Source of the DNA: Nitrobacter winogradskyi
GTDB lineage: Bacteria > Pseudomonadota > Alphaproteobacteria > Rhizobiales > Xanthobacteraceae
Direction of reading: 5' to 3'
Assembly: GCF_006539545.1 (NCBI RefSeq)
Contig: NZ_BJNF01000072.1
Span: 1 to 64,000, forward strand
DNA length: 64,000 nucleotides
Part shown: one piece after another, positions 1 to 8,539 of the stretch
Numbering within the stretch: position 1 is the first letter of the stretch
Layout of the letters: every line of letters starts with the position of its first letter
Program-made: the position numbers and the translations under genes
The notes under the pieces: model-generated
The model's input: the letters and a program-made list of their open reading frames with translations, nothing else
The model's database searches: none
What the model was told of the DNA's origin: nothing

Positions 1-27
1 CTTTGCTCGAAAACGCTGTAGCTTGGC
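1..27 (-). repeat. Partial family A intergenic palindromic repeat
   Basis: The first bases (gctcgaaaacgctgtag) match one end of the dispersed repeat that is complete at 8066-8190 and 53009-53136, in inverted orientation. It lies just beyond the stop codon of the minus-strand transporter gene and is cut by the window edge. Confidence 0.5.
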
Positions 28-56
28 ATGCCCCGGCTAATCATCTGCGGAATGCC

Positions 57-1394
57 CTATAGCGCCCACGCGATCGCCATCGCCACAACGCCGAGCGCCA
101 TGACGACGGTGGCGAGCCAACCGAGCCAATACAGCGGGCCCTCCACCCTGAACCCGCCCATGACATCATGGCGTCGCGCCATCGCCATCAGCAGCACCAT
201 CACCGGCACCGCAAGCACGCCGTTGATAACCGCGCTCCAATACAGCGCCTGGATGGGGTTTATGGGGGTGAAGTTCAGGAGAATGCCGATCGCTGCCGAC
301 AGCGCCAGCACCCCATAAAACGCCGCCGCCTTCTTCGGCTTGCGCGCCAGGCCCACCGGCCATCGCAACCCCTCTCCAATGGCATAGGCCGCCGAACCCG
401 CGAGCACGGGAACCGCCAGCAACCCGGTGCCGACAATACCGAGCGCGAAGACCGTTTCCGCGAACGGGCCCGCGATCGGTCGCAAGGCTTCCGCAGCCTG
501 TGCGGAGGTTTCGATATCGGTCTTGCCCGCCGCGTGAAAGGTCGCGGCAGCGGTAAGGATGATCGCGACCGCGATCAGGCCCGAAAACGCCATTCCGATG
601 ATGGTGTCGGCGCGAATGCGATGAAACTCCTCCTGCGCGCCATGGTGCCTTTGTATCAGGGGCCGTTTTCCGGCATCGACCCGCTGATCCTCCGCTTCCT
701 GCGAGGCCTGCCAGAAAAACAGATACGGTGAAATCGTCGTGCCAAGGATGGCCACGATAGTGGTGAGAAAGGGTGCGCTGAAGTCGACGCGCGGAATCAG
801 CAATCCCGCGATCGCTTCGCTCCACGACACCTGCGCGACAGCGAGCGCGGCGACATAGGCAAACAGACTCAGCGTCAACCACTTCAACACAGCGACGTAG
901 CGGCGGTAATCGAGAAAGATCTGCGCCGCAACCGAAGTGATGCCGAACATCAGCACGTAGGCAAAGGCGGGGCCCCCAATCAGCAGCCTGGACGCATCCG
1001 CCATGGCGCCAAGGTCGGCGGCGATGTTGATGGTGTTGGCGACAAACAGTAAGATCACAATGGCGATCAACAGGCTTGCGGGATAGTGACGACAGGCATT
1101 GCCGGCGATGCCGTGTCCGGTAACGCGACCGACCCGCGCCGAAATCTCCTGGATCGCCACCATCAGGGGAAACGTCAGCAGCATCGTCCAGCTCGCTCCG
1201 TAACCGAGTTGCGCACCTGTCTGGCTATAGGTGCCTATGCCGGAGGGATCGTCGTCGGCGGCTCCGGTGATAAGCCCAGGCCCGAGCGTTTTGAAGACAT
1301 CCCGATGCCGTCGTGAAGGCGCACCTGTCGGAGACGGTTCGCTCCGGCGCCACCTTCCACGTCGTCCGCGTGTTGTCGATTTTGAATGCGTCAT
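57..1394 (-). CDS. Nramp-related divalent cation transporter
   Basis: Predicted inner-membrane cation transporter of the Nramp superfamily, 445 residues and about 11 hydrophobic segments after a basic 35-residue N-terminus. The TM1 signature is present as DDDPSG (residues 47-52), where classical MntH proteins have DPGN. The TM6 signature reads ISPY (221-224), where MntH has MPHN, so the metal-binding Met, His and Asn are replaced. That argues against a typical Mn/Fe transporter and fits the Nramp-related branch, some of which move magnesium; substrate is inference. The start is the only ATG before the conserved region. It probably stands alone: the next gene upstream, pdeM, is 110 bases away on the same strand. 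Confidence 0.85.
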   Translation of the reverse strand: MTHSKSTTRGRRGRWRRSEPSPTGAPSRRHRDVFKTLGPGLITGAADDDPSGIGTYSQTGAQLGYGASWTMLLTFPLMVAIQEISARVGRVTGHGIAGNACRHYPASLLIAIVILLFVANTINIAADLGAMADASRLLIGGPAFAYVLMFGITSVAAQIFLDYRRYVAVLKWLTLSLFAYVAALAVAQVSWSEAIAGLLIPRVDFSAPFLTTIVAILGTTISPYLFFWQASQEAEDQRVDAGKRPLIQRHHGAQEEFHRIRADTIIGMAFSGLIAVAIILTAAATFHAAGKTDIETSAQAAEALRPIAGPFAETVFALGIVGTGLLAVPVLAGSAAYAIGEGLRWPVGLARKPKKAAAFYGVLALSAAIGILLNFTPINPIQALYWSAVINGVLAVPVMVLLMAMARRHDVMGGFRVEGPLYWLGWLATVVMALGVVAMAIAWAL

Positions 1395-1504
1395 GGCTAC
1401 GGCCGCCTCGACAACACGGACCGGCTCATTCCAGTTCCAAGCATCTCAGCGCCCGATGGACGAAAGCCGCGCCGCACCTGCCAAGCAGAAGAAGGTCGTC
1501 GCTG

Positions 1505-2176
1505 TCAGCTACAGCGCGAGGCCGCGATCGCGTGCAGGCGGCTGTGGCCGAGCACATGCGCCGTGAAATCGGCCGAGAAGATTCTGGCGAACGCCCCGTT
1601 TCGAATGCTCAGGCCTCCCGCGAAAGCGCCGAACGCCGGCATCACCATGCGCGCGCCGTCGCTGGCGAAACAACGCCGCTCCATCGAACGGCCTCGCGCC
1701 GAGACCCGCGCCTTGGGATGCAGATGGCCCGCGATTTCGCCGAAAGCGCCCGTCGGCTCATGACGAAACACAATCCCGCCGATCTCCCATTCGGTTGCGA
1801 CAAGGCCACCGAGTCCGGACGGCGGCGCCGGATCGTGATTGCCCGAAATCCAGATCCAGCGGCGACCTGCCTGCAAACCCGACAGCGCCTCGCGATCCCC
1901 CGCACACAGACGGTTGTGAGCGTCGCGATCGTGAAAACTGTCGCCGAGCGCAATCACCATGCGCGGATCGAAGCGCCGGATGACGGCGGCGAGCCGGTCG
2001 AGCGTCGCCACCGTATCATAGGGCGGCAGCAGCACGCCGCGCATCGCGAAGCTCGATCCCTTTTCCAGATGAAGGTCGGAGACAACGAGCAGGCGCTCCC
2101 GTTCCCAGAACAACGCGCCCGAGAGATCGGCGGCAAAGCCCGCGCCCGCGACGGTAACGGCGGCGACGCGGCTCAT
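1505..2176 (-). CDS. pdeM: Ligase-associated DNA damage response endonuclease PdeM
   Basis: Metallophosphoesterase-fold nuclease of about 223 residues, the size usual for the PdeM family linked to DNA-repair helicase/ligase clusters. The metal-binding motifs are in order: DLHLEKG, GDSFHD, GNHD and GHLHP. The ATG at 2176 was chosen because AGGGAGAG lies just upstream and because family members begin shortly before the conserved SGALFW stretch; an ATG at 2230 in the same frame is the alternative. It lies 61 bases after the stop of the Lhr-like helicase on the same strand, so the two are probably co-transcribed. The DNA ligase of the classic cluster is not in the window. Confidence 0.85.
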   Translation of the reverse strand: MSRVAAVTVAGAGFAADLSGALFWERERLLVVSDLHLEKGSSFAMRGVLLPPYDTVATLDRLAAVIRRFDPRMVIALGDSFHDRDAHNRLCAGDREALSGLQAGRRWIWISGNHDPAPPSGLGGLVATEWEIGGIVFRHEPTGAFGEIAGHLHPKARVSARGRSMERRCFASDGARMVMPAFGAFAGGLSIRNGAFARIFSADFTAHVLGHSRLHAIAASRCS

Positions 2177-2237
2177 CTGCTCTCCCTGGGGAGAAAGCGC
2201 GTCACGCGCACGGCGATCCATATCCAGCATGATCAGT

Positions 2238-4847
2238 TCATGTTCCCGTCGCCTCGCGGACGAGTTGCTCGGCGGCTTCGGCCAGCAATTCGTCCGACGC
2301 TTCGCCATAGACCGTCTCCCGCCCGATCTCCAGCATGACGGGCACCGCGAGCGGTGAAATGCGCTCGAGCGGCTTGTGATCGATCCGTCCCCGAATCCGC
2401 GCCAGCATATCGCTGAGGCGGCGGATATCCAGCAACCCCGTTGCTGCATCTGCCCGCGCGGCGCGCAGCAGCATGTGGTCGGGCTGATGCTTGCGCAGCA
2501 CGTCATAGACGAGATCGGTCGAGAACAGAACCTGCCGCCGGCTCTTTTCCGCTCCGGTGAACCGGCGGGCGATCAGGCCCGAAATGATCGCGCAACTGCG
2601 GAAAGTGCGCTTCATCAACGCGGATTCGGCAAGCCACGCTTCCAGATCATCACCCAGCATGTCCGGATCGAACAAGGCGTCGAGATCGAGCCGTCCCTGC
2701 CGGATCATCGACGAGGGATCGCCGAGCATCCAGACCGCGAGCGCATATTCGTTGGCGACGAAGCCAAGCGGCCGCGCCCGCGCGCGTTCCAATCGCCGCG
2801 TCAGCAACATGCCGAGAGTCTGGTGCGCAAGCCGTCCCTCGAACGGATAGCAGACCAGATAATGCTTGCCGGCGCGCGGAAAGGTTTCGACGATCATCTC
2901 GCGGGCATGCGGCACGCGTGAGAACCGCGACTGCAAATTCAACCATTCGCGCACCTGATGCGGCAGGCCGCGCCATGCGCGCTCGTCGTCGAGCAGGCGG
3001 CGAACGCGTTCGGCCAGATAGGTCGAGAGCGGAAACTTGCCGCCCATGTAGGACGGCACCTTCGGGCTCTCATCGTTCGCGCGTGAAACGTAGACCTGAT
3101 CTTCGACCAGCGCCTCAAAGCGCACGATCTCGCCGCCGAACACGAAGGTGTCGCCGGCCACGAGCCCCTCGATGAAATATTCCTCGATCTCGCCCAGCAT
3201 CCGGCCGCCGCGCGCGATCGCGCCGGTAGGACCTTTACCGCCGCCGTGCCGCGAGCGCACCAGCCTCACCTTCAGCATCGCCTCCTCGACGATGGTGCCG
3301 ACATTGAGGCGATAGCTCTGCCGCGCGCGCGGATTGGCGACACGCCAACGCCCCTCTTTGTCCTGCCTGATGCGGGCGAAGCGTTCATAGCTCTTCAGCG
3401 CATAGCCGCCGGTGGCGACGAAATCGACCACGCCGTCGAAGTCGGCGCGCGGCAGCGCCGCATAGGGGGCCGCGGTCCGCACTTCCTCGTAAAGGTCATC
3501 GGCGTGGAACGGCCCGCCGCAGGCGCAGCCCATGACATGCTGCGCAAGAACATCGAGCGCGCCCGTGCGCAGCGGCGGCGTGTCCTGCGCGTTTTCGTTG
3601 ACCGCGTCGATGGCGGCGCGGCATTCCAGCACTTCGAACCGGTTAGCCGGGACCAGAACCGCGCGCGAGGCTTCATCAAGGCGATGATTGGCGCGGCCGA
3701 TCCGCTGCATCAGCCGCGAGGCGCCTTTGGGCGCACCGATATTGATGACGAGATCGACATCGCCCCAATCGACCCCGAGATCGAGCGAGGAGGTGCAGAC
3801 CACGCCGCGCAGCCGTCCGGCCGTCATCGCCTGCTCCACCTTGCGGCGCTGCGCGACATCGAGCGAGCCGTGATGCAGCGCGATGGCGAGGCCGTCGTCG
3901 TTGATGCGCCAGAGATCCTGGAACAACATCTCCGCCTGGCTCCGGGTGTTGACGAACACCAGCGTCGTCCTGTTGCGCCTGATGAGATCGTAGATCTCGG
4001 TCAGCGCATGGCGCGCCGAGTGCCCCGCCCACGGCAGCCGTTCGCTCGTGTCCAGCATCTCGACAATCGGAGCAGCGGCGCCGTCGGCCTCGACGATGTC
4101 GGCCGAAACGGTTTTGCCTCGCGGCTGCGGCGCCAGGAATCGCGCCAGCGCGTGCGGATCGGCCACCGTCGCCGACAGGCCGATCGTGCGCATTTGCGGC
4201 GCGAGCCGCCATAACCGAGCCAATGCCAATGACAACAGATCGCCTCGCTTCGAGGTCGCCAGCGCATGCAGTTCATCGAGCACGACGCGCTGCAACGACG
4301 AGAACAGAAAGGACGCGTCATCGGAGGCCAGCAGCAACGCGATCTGTTCGGGGGTGGTCAGCAGGACATCCGGCGGGTAACGCCGCTGCCGCTGCCGCCG
4401 CGACACCGGCGTGTCGCCGGTGCGGGTCTCGACCCGGATCGGCAGATTCATTTCCGCGATCGGGGTCTCCAGATTGCGCGCGATATCGACCGCCAGCGCC
4501 TTCAATGGGGAAATATAGAGGGTGTGAAGGTGTTGTCCCTTGCCTGATATTTCCACCAGCGTCGGCAGGAATCCGGCCAGCGTCTTGCCCGCGCCGGTGG
4601 GGGCGATCAGCAGCGCCGGGCGGCCGTCACGCGCCTTTCGCAGCAAGGCCAGCTGATGTGCGCGCGGCGACCATCCCCGCGCCGCGAACCAGCGCAGAAA
4701 GCCGTCCGGCAGCAATGGCTGCGCTTCGCGATCAGCGATTCCCACGCTGCAAGAGGTAGGGCGTCCCGCCTGTCCGGTCGAGTTCGAACGCGACCAAAGC
4801 GTTTGCGAGCGAGCGGATGACCTGCTCGCGTGAAGAAAACGCGTCAA
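2238..4847 (-). CDS. Ligase-associated DEXH-box DNA helicase (Lhr family)
   Basis: Superfamily 2 helicase, about 835-869 residues. Visible motifs: Walker A APTGAGKT (residues 82-89 from the first ATG), the DELH box, GLSAT (motif III), and QRIGRANHR (motif VI), followed by the Lhr-type C-terminal region. Expected role is ATP-driven DNA translocation in repair together with PdeM. The start is uncertain. The ATG at 4847 lies inside a dispersed repeat (4826-4873) and its first 35 residues look unlike the family. A GTG at 4745 would give the compact N-terminus usual for this family, just before PLLPDGFLRWFAARGW. It reads away from the outer-membrane protein gene at 5114. Confidence 0.88.
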   Translation of the reverse strand: MTRFLHASRSSARSQTLWSRSNSTGQAGRPTSCSVGIADREAQPLLPDGFLRWFAARGWSPRAHQLALLRKARDGRPALLIAPTGAGKTLAGFLPTLVEISGKGQHLHTLYISPLKALAVDIARNLETPIAEMNLPIRVETRTGDTPVSRRQRQRRYPPDVLLTTPEQIALLLASDDASFLFSSLQRVVLDELHALATSKRGDLLSLALARLWRLAPQMRTIGLSATVADPHALARFLAPQPRGKTVSADIVEADGAAAPIVEMLDTSERLPWAGHSARHALTEIYDLIRRNRTTLVFVNTRSQAEMLFQDLWRINDDGLAIALHHGSLDVAQRRKVEQAMTAGRLRGVVCTSSLDLGVDWGDVDLVINIGAPKGASRLMQRIGRANHRLDEASRAVLVPANRFEVLECRAAIDAVNENAQDTPPLRTGALDVLAQHVMGCACGGPFHADDLYEEVRTAAPYAALPRADFDGVVDFVATGGYALKSYERFARIRQDKEGRWRVANPRARQSYRLNVGTIVEEAMLKVRLVRSRHGGGKGPTGAIARGGRMLGEIEEYFIEGLVAGDTFVFGGEIVRFEALVEDQVYVSRANDESPKVPSYMGGKFPLSTYLAERVRRLLDDERAWRGLPHQVREWLNLQSRFSRVPHAREMIVETFPRAGKHYLVCYPFEGRLAHQTLGMLLTRRLERARARPLGFVANEYALAVWMLGDPSSMIRQGRLDLDALFDPDMLGDDLEAWLAESALMKRTFRSCAIISGLIARRFTGAEKSRRQVLFSTDLVYDVLRKHQPDHMLLRAARADAATGLLDIRRLSDMLARIRGRIDHKPLERISPLAVPVMLEIGRETVYGEASDELLAEAAEQLVREATGT

Positions 4848-4873
4848 ACTACAATCAGAAGCGAAAATGCTCC
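4826..4873 (+). repeat. Partial family A repeat
   Basis: The sequence ctcgcgtgaagaaaacgcgt followed closely by aatcagaagcg matches the second half of the family A element seen complete at 53009-53136. The first half is missing. It contains the first possible ATG of the Lhr-like gene, so that start is doubtful. Confidence 0.65.
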
Positions 4874-5113
4874 AGCCGCGCGAAACGATGGCGAATCAGC
4901 GAACCCGGTACACCGGCCGGAACCGGCTTCGGCATGGCCGGGAGACGGCGGCAGAACCGCGCCGGGAGCCGGAATCGCCACGCAAGCCGCTGATTTTCGC
5001 GAGATTTTCATCTTCACGGCATCATTCCCGGCAGGTGTGGCTACCGAACCACAGACAAGTTTCCCATCGAAGGGTACAGTCTCCGGGTCATTTGCAGACG
5101 GGGACTATCCATA

Positions 5114-6463
5114 ATGAAAAAGATTCTGCTCGGCGTTCTGCTGGCCAGCACCGCGATGACCGCCCAGGCGGCGGATCTCGCACCTCGGCCCTACACCAAG
5201 GCTCCGCCGATAGCCCCGATCTACGACTGGACAGGCCTTTACTTCGGCGTGAACGTCGGCCTCGGGCTGGGCCGCAATCGTGTCGTGCATGATTTTGGCC
5301 CCGCGGCGATTTCGACCCAGCTGCAGCCGCTCGGCGCGATCGGAGGCGGCCAGATCGGCTACAACTGGCAGACCAACTCGTTCTTCGGCCCGCTCGTGTT
5401 CGGCGTCGAAGCCGACATCCAGGGCGCCGACATGACCGACAACCGGACCAACTTTGCCGGTGTCCTGCAATACAATCAGCGGCTCAACTGGTTCGGCACG
5501 GCGCGCGGCCGCATCGGTCTGGTCAACGGTCCGATGCTGACTTACGTCACCGGCGGTTGGGCCTACGGTAACGTTGGCACCACTGTCATTCAAGGCGGTG
5601 TGCCGTCCGCGTTCGGCGGCGGACGCAGCGGCTGGACCTTTGGCAGCGGCGTCGAAGCCACGCTCGGCGGCAACTGGACCGGCAAGATCGAATACCTTCA
5701 TCTCGATTTCGGCAACCGCACCGACTTCATCGGCGGTCAGGCCCTGCATTCCGAGCTGCGCGAAAATATCTTCCGCGCCGGCCTGAACTATCGCATCGGC
5801 GCCAGCAACCCCTACGCACCGGTCGCCACCACCAACTGGAACGGCCTGTATCTCGGCGGCAATATCGGCGGCGGCCTCGGTCGCAACCGCAACACCATTT
5901 CCAATCCGGCCGGCAACCTCGCCCAGTTCAATCTCGCGCCCAACGGCCTCATCGGCGGTGGCCAGATCGGCTACAACTGGCAGGCCGCCAATATCGTCTT
6001 CGGCCTCGAGACAGACTTCCAGGGCTCGACCCTTGAGGACAACAAGACCTGCTTCGGCTGCGTGCCCGGCGCCTCGATCGATTTCAATTCGAAGCTGCAG
6101 TGGTTCGGCACCGTGCGCGGCCGTCTCGGTTACGCCGTCGGAAACTCGATGTTCTATGCCACCGGCGGTTTCGCCTACGGCAACGTCCGGACCGCGCTCA
6201 ACAATTTGAGCTTCGCCGACACCCGGACCGGCTGGACGGCGGGCGGCGGCATCGAGACGCCGCTCCCACTGGTGAACCTGTTCGGTGGCCCCCTGTTCGG
6301 CCCGAACTGGACCTCGACGACGGAGTATCTCTACGTCGACCTCGGCCGCTCGAGCTTCAACATCGGTGGCGGGCCGAACGTACTGACGACTGGCGCGCAG
6401 GAGCACATCTTCCGCACCGGCCTGAACTATCACTTCAATACCCCGTTGGCTCCGGGCTATTGA
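5114..6463 (+). CDS. Outer-membrane beta-barrel protein with two tandem barrel modules
   Basis: Secreted outer-membrane protein of the Omp25/Omp31 (porin-like small barrel) family. A signal peptide is clear: MKKILL..., cleavage probably after AQA at residue 19. The mature part contains two similar modules, about residues 37-233 and 240-449. Each opens with a W-T/N-GLYxGxNxGxGLGRN motif (residues 39-55 and 242-258), then has IGGGQIGYNW, a VFGxExDxQG strand, a WFGTxRGRxG strand and a TGGxAYGNV strand, and ends with HxFRTGLNY-type strands. Single-module relatives are about 200-250 residues, so this is an internal duplication. It is followed by a strong terminator at 6534. Function (structural barrel or adhesin) cannot be read from sequence. 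Confidence 0.9.
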   Translation: MKKILLGVLLASTAMTAQAADLAPRPYTKAPPIAPIYDWTGLYFGVNVGLGLGRNRVVHDFGPAAISTQLQPLGAIGGGQIGYNWQTNSFFGPLVFGVEADIQGADMTDNRTNFAGVLQYNQRLNWFGTARGRIGLVNGPMLTYVTGGWAYGNVGTTVIQGGVPSAFGGGRSGWTFGSGVEATLGGNWTGKIEYLHLDFGNRTDFIGGQALHSELRENIFRAGLNYRIGASNPYAPVATTNWNGLYLGGNIGGGLGRNRNTISNPAGNLAQFNLAPNGLIGGGQIGYNWQAANIVFGLETDFQGSTLEDNKTCFGCVPGASIDFNSKLQWFGTVRGRLGYAVGNSMFYATGGFAYGNVRTALNNLSFADTRTGWTAGGGIETPLPLVNLFGGPLFGPNWTSTTEYLYVDLGRSSFNIGGGPNVLTTGAQEHIFRTGLNYHFNTPLAPGY

Positions 6464-6533
6464 CGGTAACGGTCCCAGGGACGGGGGTTTTCGAAGCCCT
6501 GGCCTGACGGGTTAAAATTCTGGGGGAGTGGGC

Positions 6534-6568
6534 AAGAAAGCCGCATCGCATCGCGATGCGGCTTTCTT
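6534..6568. terminator. Strong hairpin terminator after the outer-membrane protein gene
   Basis: A perfect 16-bp stem (6534-6549 with 6553-6568), loop of 3 bases, rich in GC in its upper part with a run of T on the 3' arm (ggctttctt). It lies 70 bases after the stop codon at 6463. Confidence 0.85.
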
Positions 6569-6617
6569 CATGAGCGGCCGTCGCAAGGAGAGGATTTGAC
6601 CAAAGCGTCGCGCTTCA

Positions 6618-6902
6618 CAGTCGAAAATCGATCCATGGGCGCTCGCTATCTATCGGCGCGGCGTGGGAATGGAACTGCTGCGCTGCCTGATGGACGAATG
6701 CGCGGCGCGTGGCTATCGGCAAAACGATCGCCCCCACCGGAGATTCCGCCAATGCGGCATCGATCGATTTATGCGCGCGGCGGAGCTTCGAGATGATCGT
6801 TATCCGCCTCTGCGTCGGCCTTAAATCCGGCCCGCTGGCTCGATAGCTTGATGATGCGGCTCGCACTCGACGAGGGCTACGCAACAATACCGACGAAGCG
6901 CC
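6618..6902 (+). pseudogene. Decayed GNAT acetyltransferase (phosphinothricin-acetyltransferase-like) C-terminal remnant
   Basis: Three reading frames in succession give the C-terminal half of a GNAT-family enzyme. The first reads GVGMELLRCLMDECAARGYR (ending 6719). After a one-base shift at about 6723-6726 comes IAPTGDSANAASIDL (6727-6771) with a following FEMI. After another shift near 6832 comes [15 protein letters not shown]. This order matches the acetyl-CoA-binding and C-terminal part of phosphinothricin/methionine-sulfoximine acetyltransferase-like proteins as I know the family. No N-terminal half, start codon or intact frame is left. The last piece is in frame with the htpX reading frame downstream, which would give a falsely long HtpX if followed upstream. 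Decay rather than sequencing error is inference. Confidence 0.65.
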
Positions 6903-6999
6903 GGGGATACCGCGGTGACAGTACCCGTTCCCCCGGCGTCCTGTTTCCTCCTCCGGGAGGAATGATCCCGGAATTTCCTCGCCGCGACCGGCCGCCGCA

Positions 7000-7029
7000 C
7001 TTGCGCGCCCTGATACGGAGTTCCCATGT
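7000..7029 (+). promoter_or_regulatory. Possible heat-shock (RpoH) promoter of htpX
   Basis: CTTGCGC at 7000-7006 and CCCATGTT at 7023-7030 are spaced like a sigma-32 promoter and would start transcription about 50 bases before htpX. The match is imperfect. htpX is a heat-shock gene in other bacteria. Confidence 0.3.
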
Positions 7030-7084
7030 TCTGGATGCCGGCCGCCATTCCGGCGAGCGTTCGACGAGTCTTTCGAGGAATCCG

Positions 7085-8005
7085 ATGAATTATTTTCGTA
7101 CTGCGATCCTGCTGGCGGGTCTCACGGGCCTGTTCATGGGCGTGGGCTATCTGATCGGCGGCGCCAGCGGCGCGACGATCGCGCTCGTCGTCGCAGCTGC
7201 GACCAACCTCTTCGCCTACTGGAACTCCGACCGCATGGTGCTGTCGATGTATGGCGCACATGAGGTCGATACCGGCACCGCGCCCGACCTGCACCGGCTG
7301 GTGGCCGAACTGGCTGCGCGCGCCAGCCTGCCGATGCCGCGCGTGTTCATCATGGATAATCCGCAGCCGAACGCGTTCGCCACCGGCCGCAATCCGGAGA
7401 ATGCCGCCGTGGCGGTGACGACGGGGCTCATGCAGTCGCTGAGCCGCGAGGAACTGGCCGGCGTGATCGCGCATGAACTCGCGCACATCAAGCATCACGA
7501 CACGCTGCTGATGACCATTACCGCAACCTTCGCCGGCGCGATCTCGATGCTGGCGCAGTTCGGCATGTTCTTCGGCGGCAACCGCGGCAACAACGGTCCC
7601 GGCATCATCGGCTCGCTAGCGATGATGATCCTCGCGCCGTTCGGAGCCATGCTGGTGCAGATGGCGATCAGCCGCACGCGCGAATACGCCGCCGACGAAA
7701 TGGGCGCGCGCATCTGCGGCCAGCCGATTTGGCTTGCCTCGGCGCTGGCCAAGATCGACAACGCCGCGCATCAGGTGCCGAACATGGAGGCCGAACGCGC
7801 GCCCGCGACCGCGCACATGTTCATCATCAACCCGCTGTCGGGGCGCGGCATGGACAACCTGTTCGCGACCCATCCCTCGACTGAAAACCGCATCGCCGCA
7901 TTGCAGAGGCTCGCCGGACAATCCGGCGGTGGCCCTGCCCCCCGTCCGGAGCCCAACCCGCGTAGCCCCTGGAACAGGGGCCCTCGCAGCGGTCCATGGG
8001 GCTGA
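7085..8005 (+). CDS. htpX: Membrane-bound zinc metalloprotease HtpX
   Basis: M48-family protease of the inner membrane that degrades misfolded membrane proteins, working beside FtsH. 306 residues, the usual size. Two hydrophobic segments at about 7-24 and 28-45, zinc motif HELAH (130-134), two more hydrophobic segments at about 143-192, and the third zinc ligand in EYAADE (from 200). The tail is rich in Gly, Pro and Arg. The ATG at 7085 is preceded by AGGAA and gives the standard [10 protein letters not shown] start. The open frame continues upstream to 6848 only because it runs into an acetyltransferase remnant. The gene is followed by repeats, with no operon partner visible. Confidence 0.93.
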   Translation: MNYFRTAILLAGLTGLFMGVGYLIGGASGATIALVVAAATNLFAYWNSDRMVLSMYGAHEVDTGTAPDLHRLVAELAARASLPMPRVFIMDNPQPNAFATGRNPENAAVAVTTGLMQSLSREELAGVIAHELAHIKHHDTLLMTITATFAGAISMLAQFGMFFGGNRGNNGPGIIGSLAMMILAPFGAMLVQMAISRTREYAADEMGARICGQPIWLASALAKIDNAAHQVPNMEAERAPATAHMFIINPLSGRGMDNLFATHPSTENRIAALQRLAGQSGGGPAPRPEPNPRSPWNRGPRSGPWG

Positions 8006-8065
8006 AGCGGCAGCAAGGGTTGTGAACCGCAGGGGCGCGCCATCGTGGCGCGTGTGGCGCCTTCT

Positions 8066-8190
8066 CGCTTCTGGCGGAATCAGAAGCGAGGCTCCATGCG
8101 CTTGATGTAACGCGTTTTCTTCATGCGAACCGGTTTCCATCCTCGGGTCAAGCCCGAGGACATGCTTCGCTCGAAAACGCTATAATCCGC
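8066..8190 (-). repeat. Family A repeat, complete, inverted
   Basis: About 125 bp between htpX and the next gene. It has a small palindrome (cgcttctggcggaatcagaagcg, with mismatches) at one end, then gcgttttcttcatgcgaacc, an inner hairpin cctcggg-tcaag-cccgagg, and gaagcaagc-type sequence ending in gaaaacgctata. This is the inverted form of the copies at 9769, 21519 and 53009. Confidence 0.8.
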
Positions 8191-8251
8191 GATGCCCATC
8201 CGTCGACGCGCAAGATCAATCAACCGGATCTTCCGGGCTTCCGCCGTTCGC

Positions 8252-8291
8252 CCCGGAGTCTGATTTAACTGCGTCGAAATCAGACTCCGGG
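8252..8291. repeat. Family E palindrome (perfect 15-bp stem)
   Basis: cccggagtctgattt (8252-8266) is exactly repeated in inverse at 8277-8291, loop 10 bases. A related palindrome with the same gagtctgatt core lies at 31779-31809. It could end transcription from htpX, but the T-run is poor, so I class it as a repeat. Confidence 0.65.
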
Positions 8292-8327
8292 TTTAAATTT
8301 TGATCGTGCACGAATCTTGTCCGACAT

Positions 8328-8372
8328 CCGGTTTCCACTTTCCAGGATCATGCTCCGGCGTTTTCGACGCCA
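8328..8372. repeat. Partial family B / A composite repeat
   Basis: The sequence catccggtttccactttcc followed by ggatcatgctccggcgttttcgac combines the end of a family B element (compare 53857-53907) with the first bases of family A. The whole 8006-8539 stretch holds three repeat types and no gene I can support until the lipoprotein start. Confidence 0.5.
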
Positions 8373-8539
8373 CTCATGCCTTCCGGACAAAACCCGAGAA
8401 TAGACGCCGGTTGGCGCGTGCGGGGAAAATTCGGGGCGGACATGATCCGTTTGTTTTGGTTAAATGTGCGCCGGCATCATGGTTGATTCCCCCGCTGACT
8501 GGATTGTGCTCGGACCTGTCCGGATGGTCCGCTGCAAGG

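Noticed and set aside
1313-2338. 341-codon plus-strand frame over the pdeM gene
   Set aside because: pdeM motifs are on the minus strand; this frame has none.
5105-6433. Long minus-strand open frame opposite the outer-membrane protein gene
   Set aside because: High-GC mirror of a clear gene; the antisense frame has no family motif, and the plus strand has a signal peptide and barrel strands.
8300-8539. Upstream extension of the lipoprotein frame
   Set aside because: Lies within repeat fragments; the lipobox requires a start near 8540.
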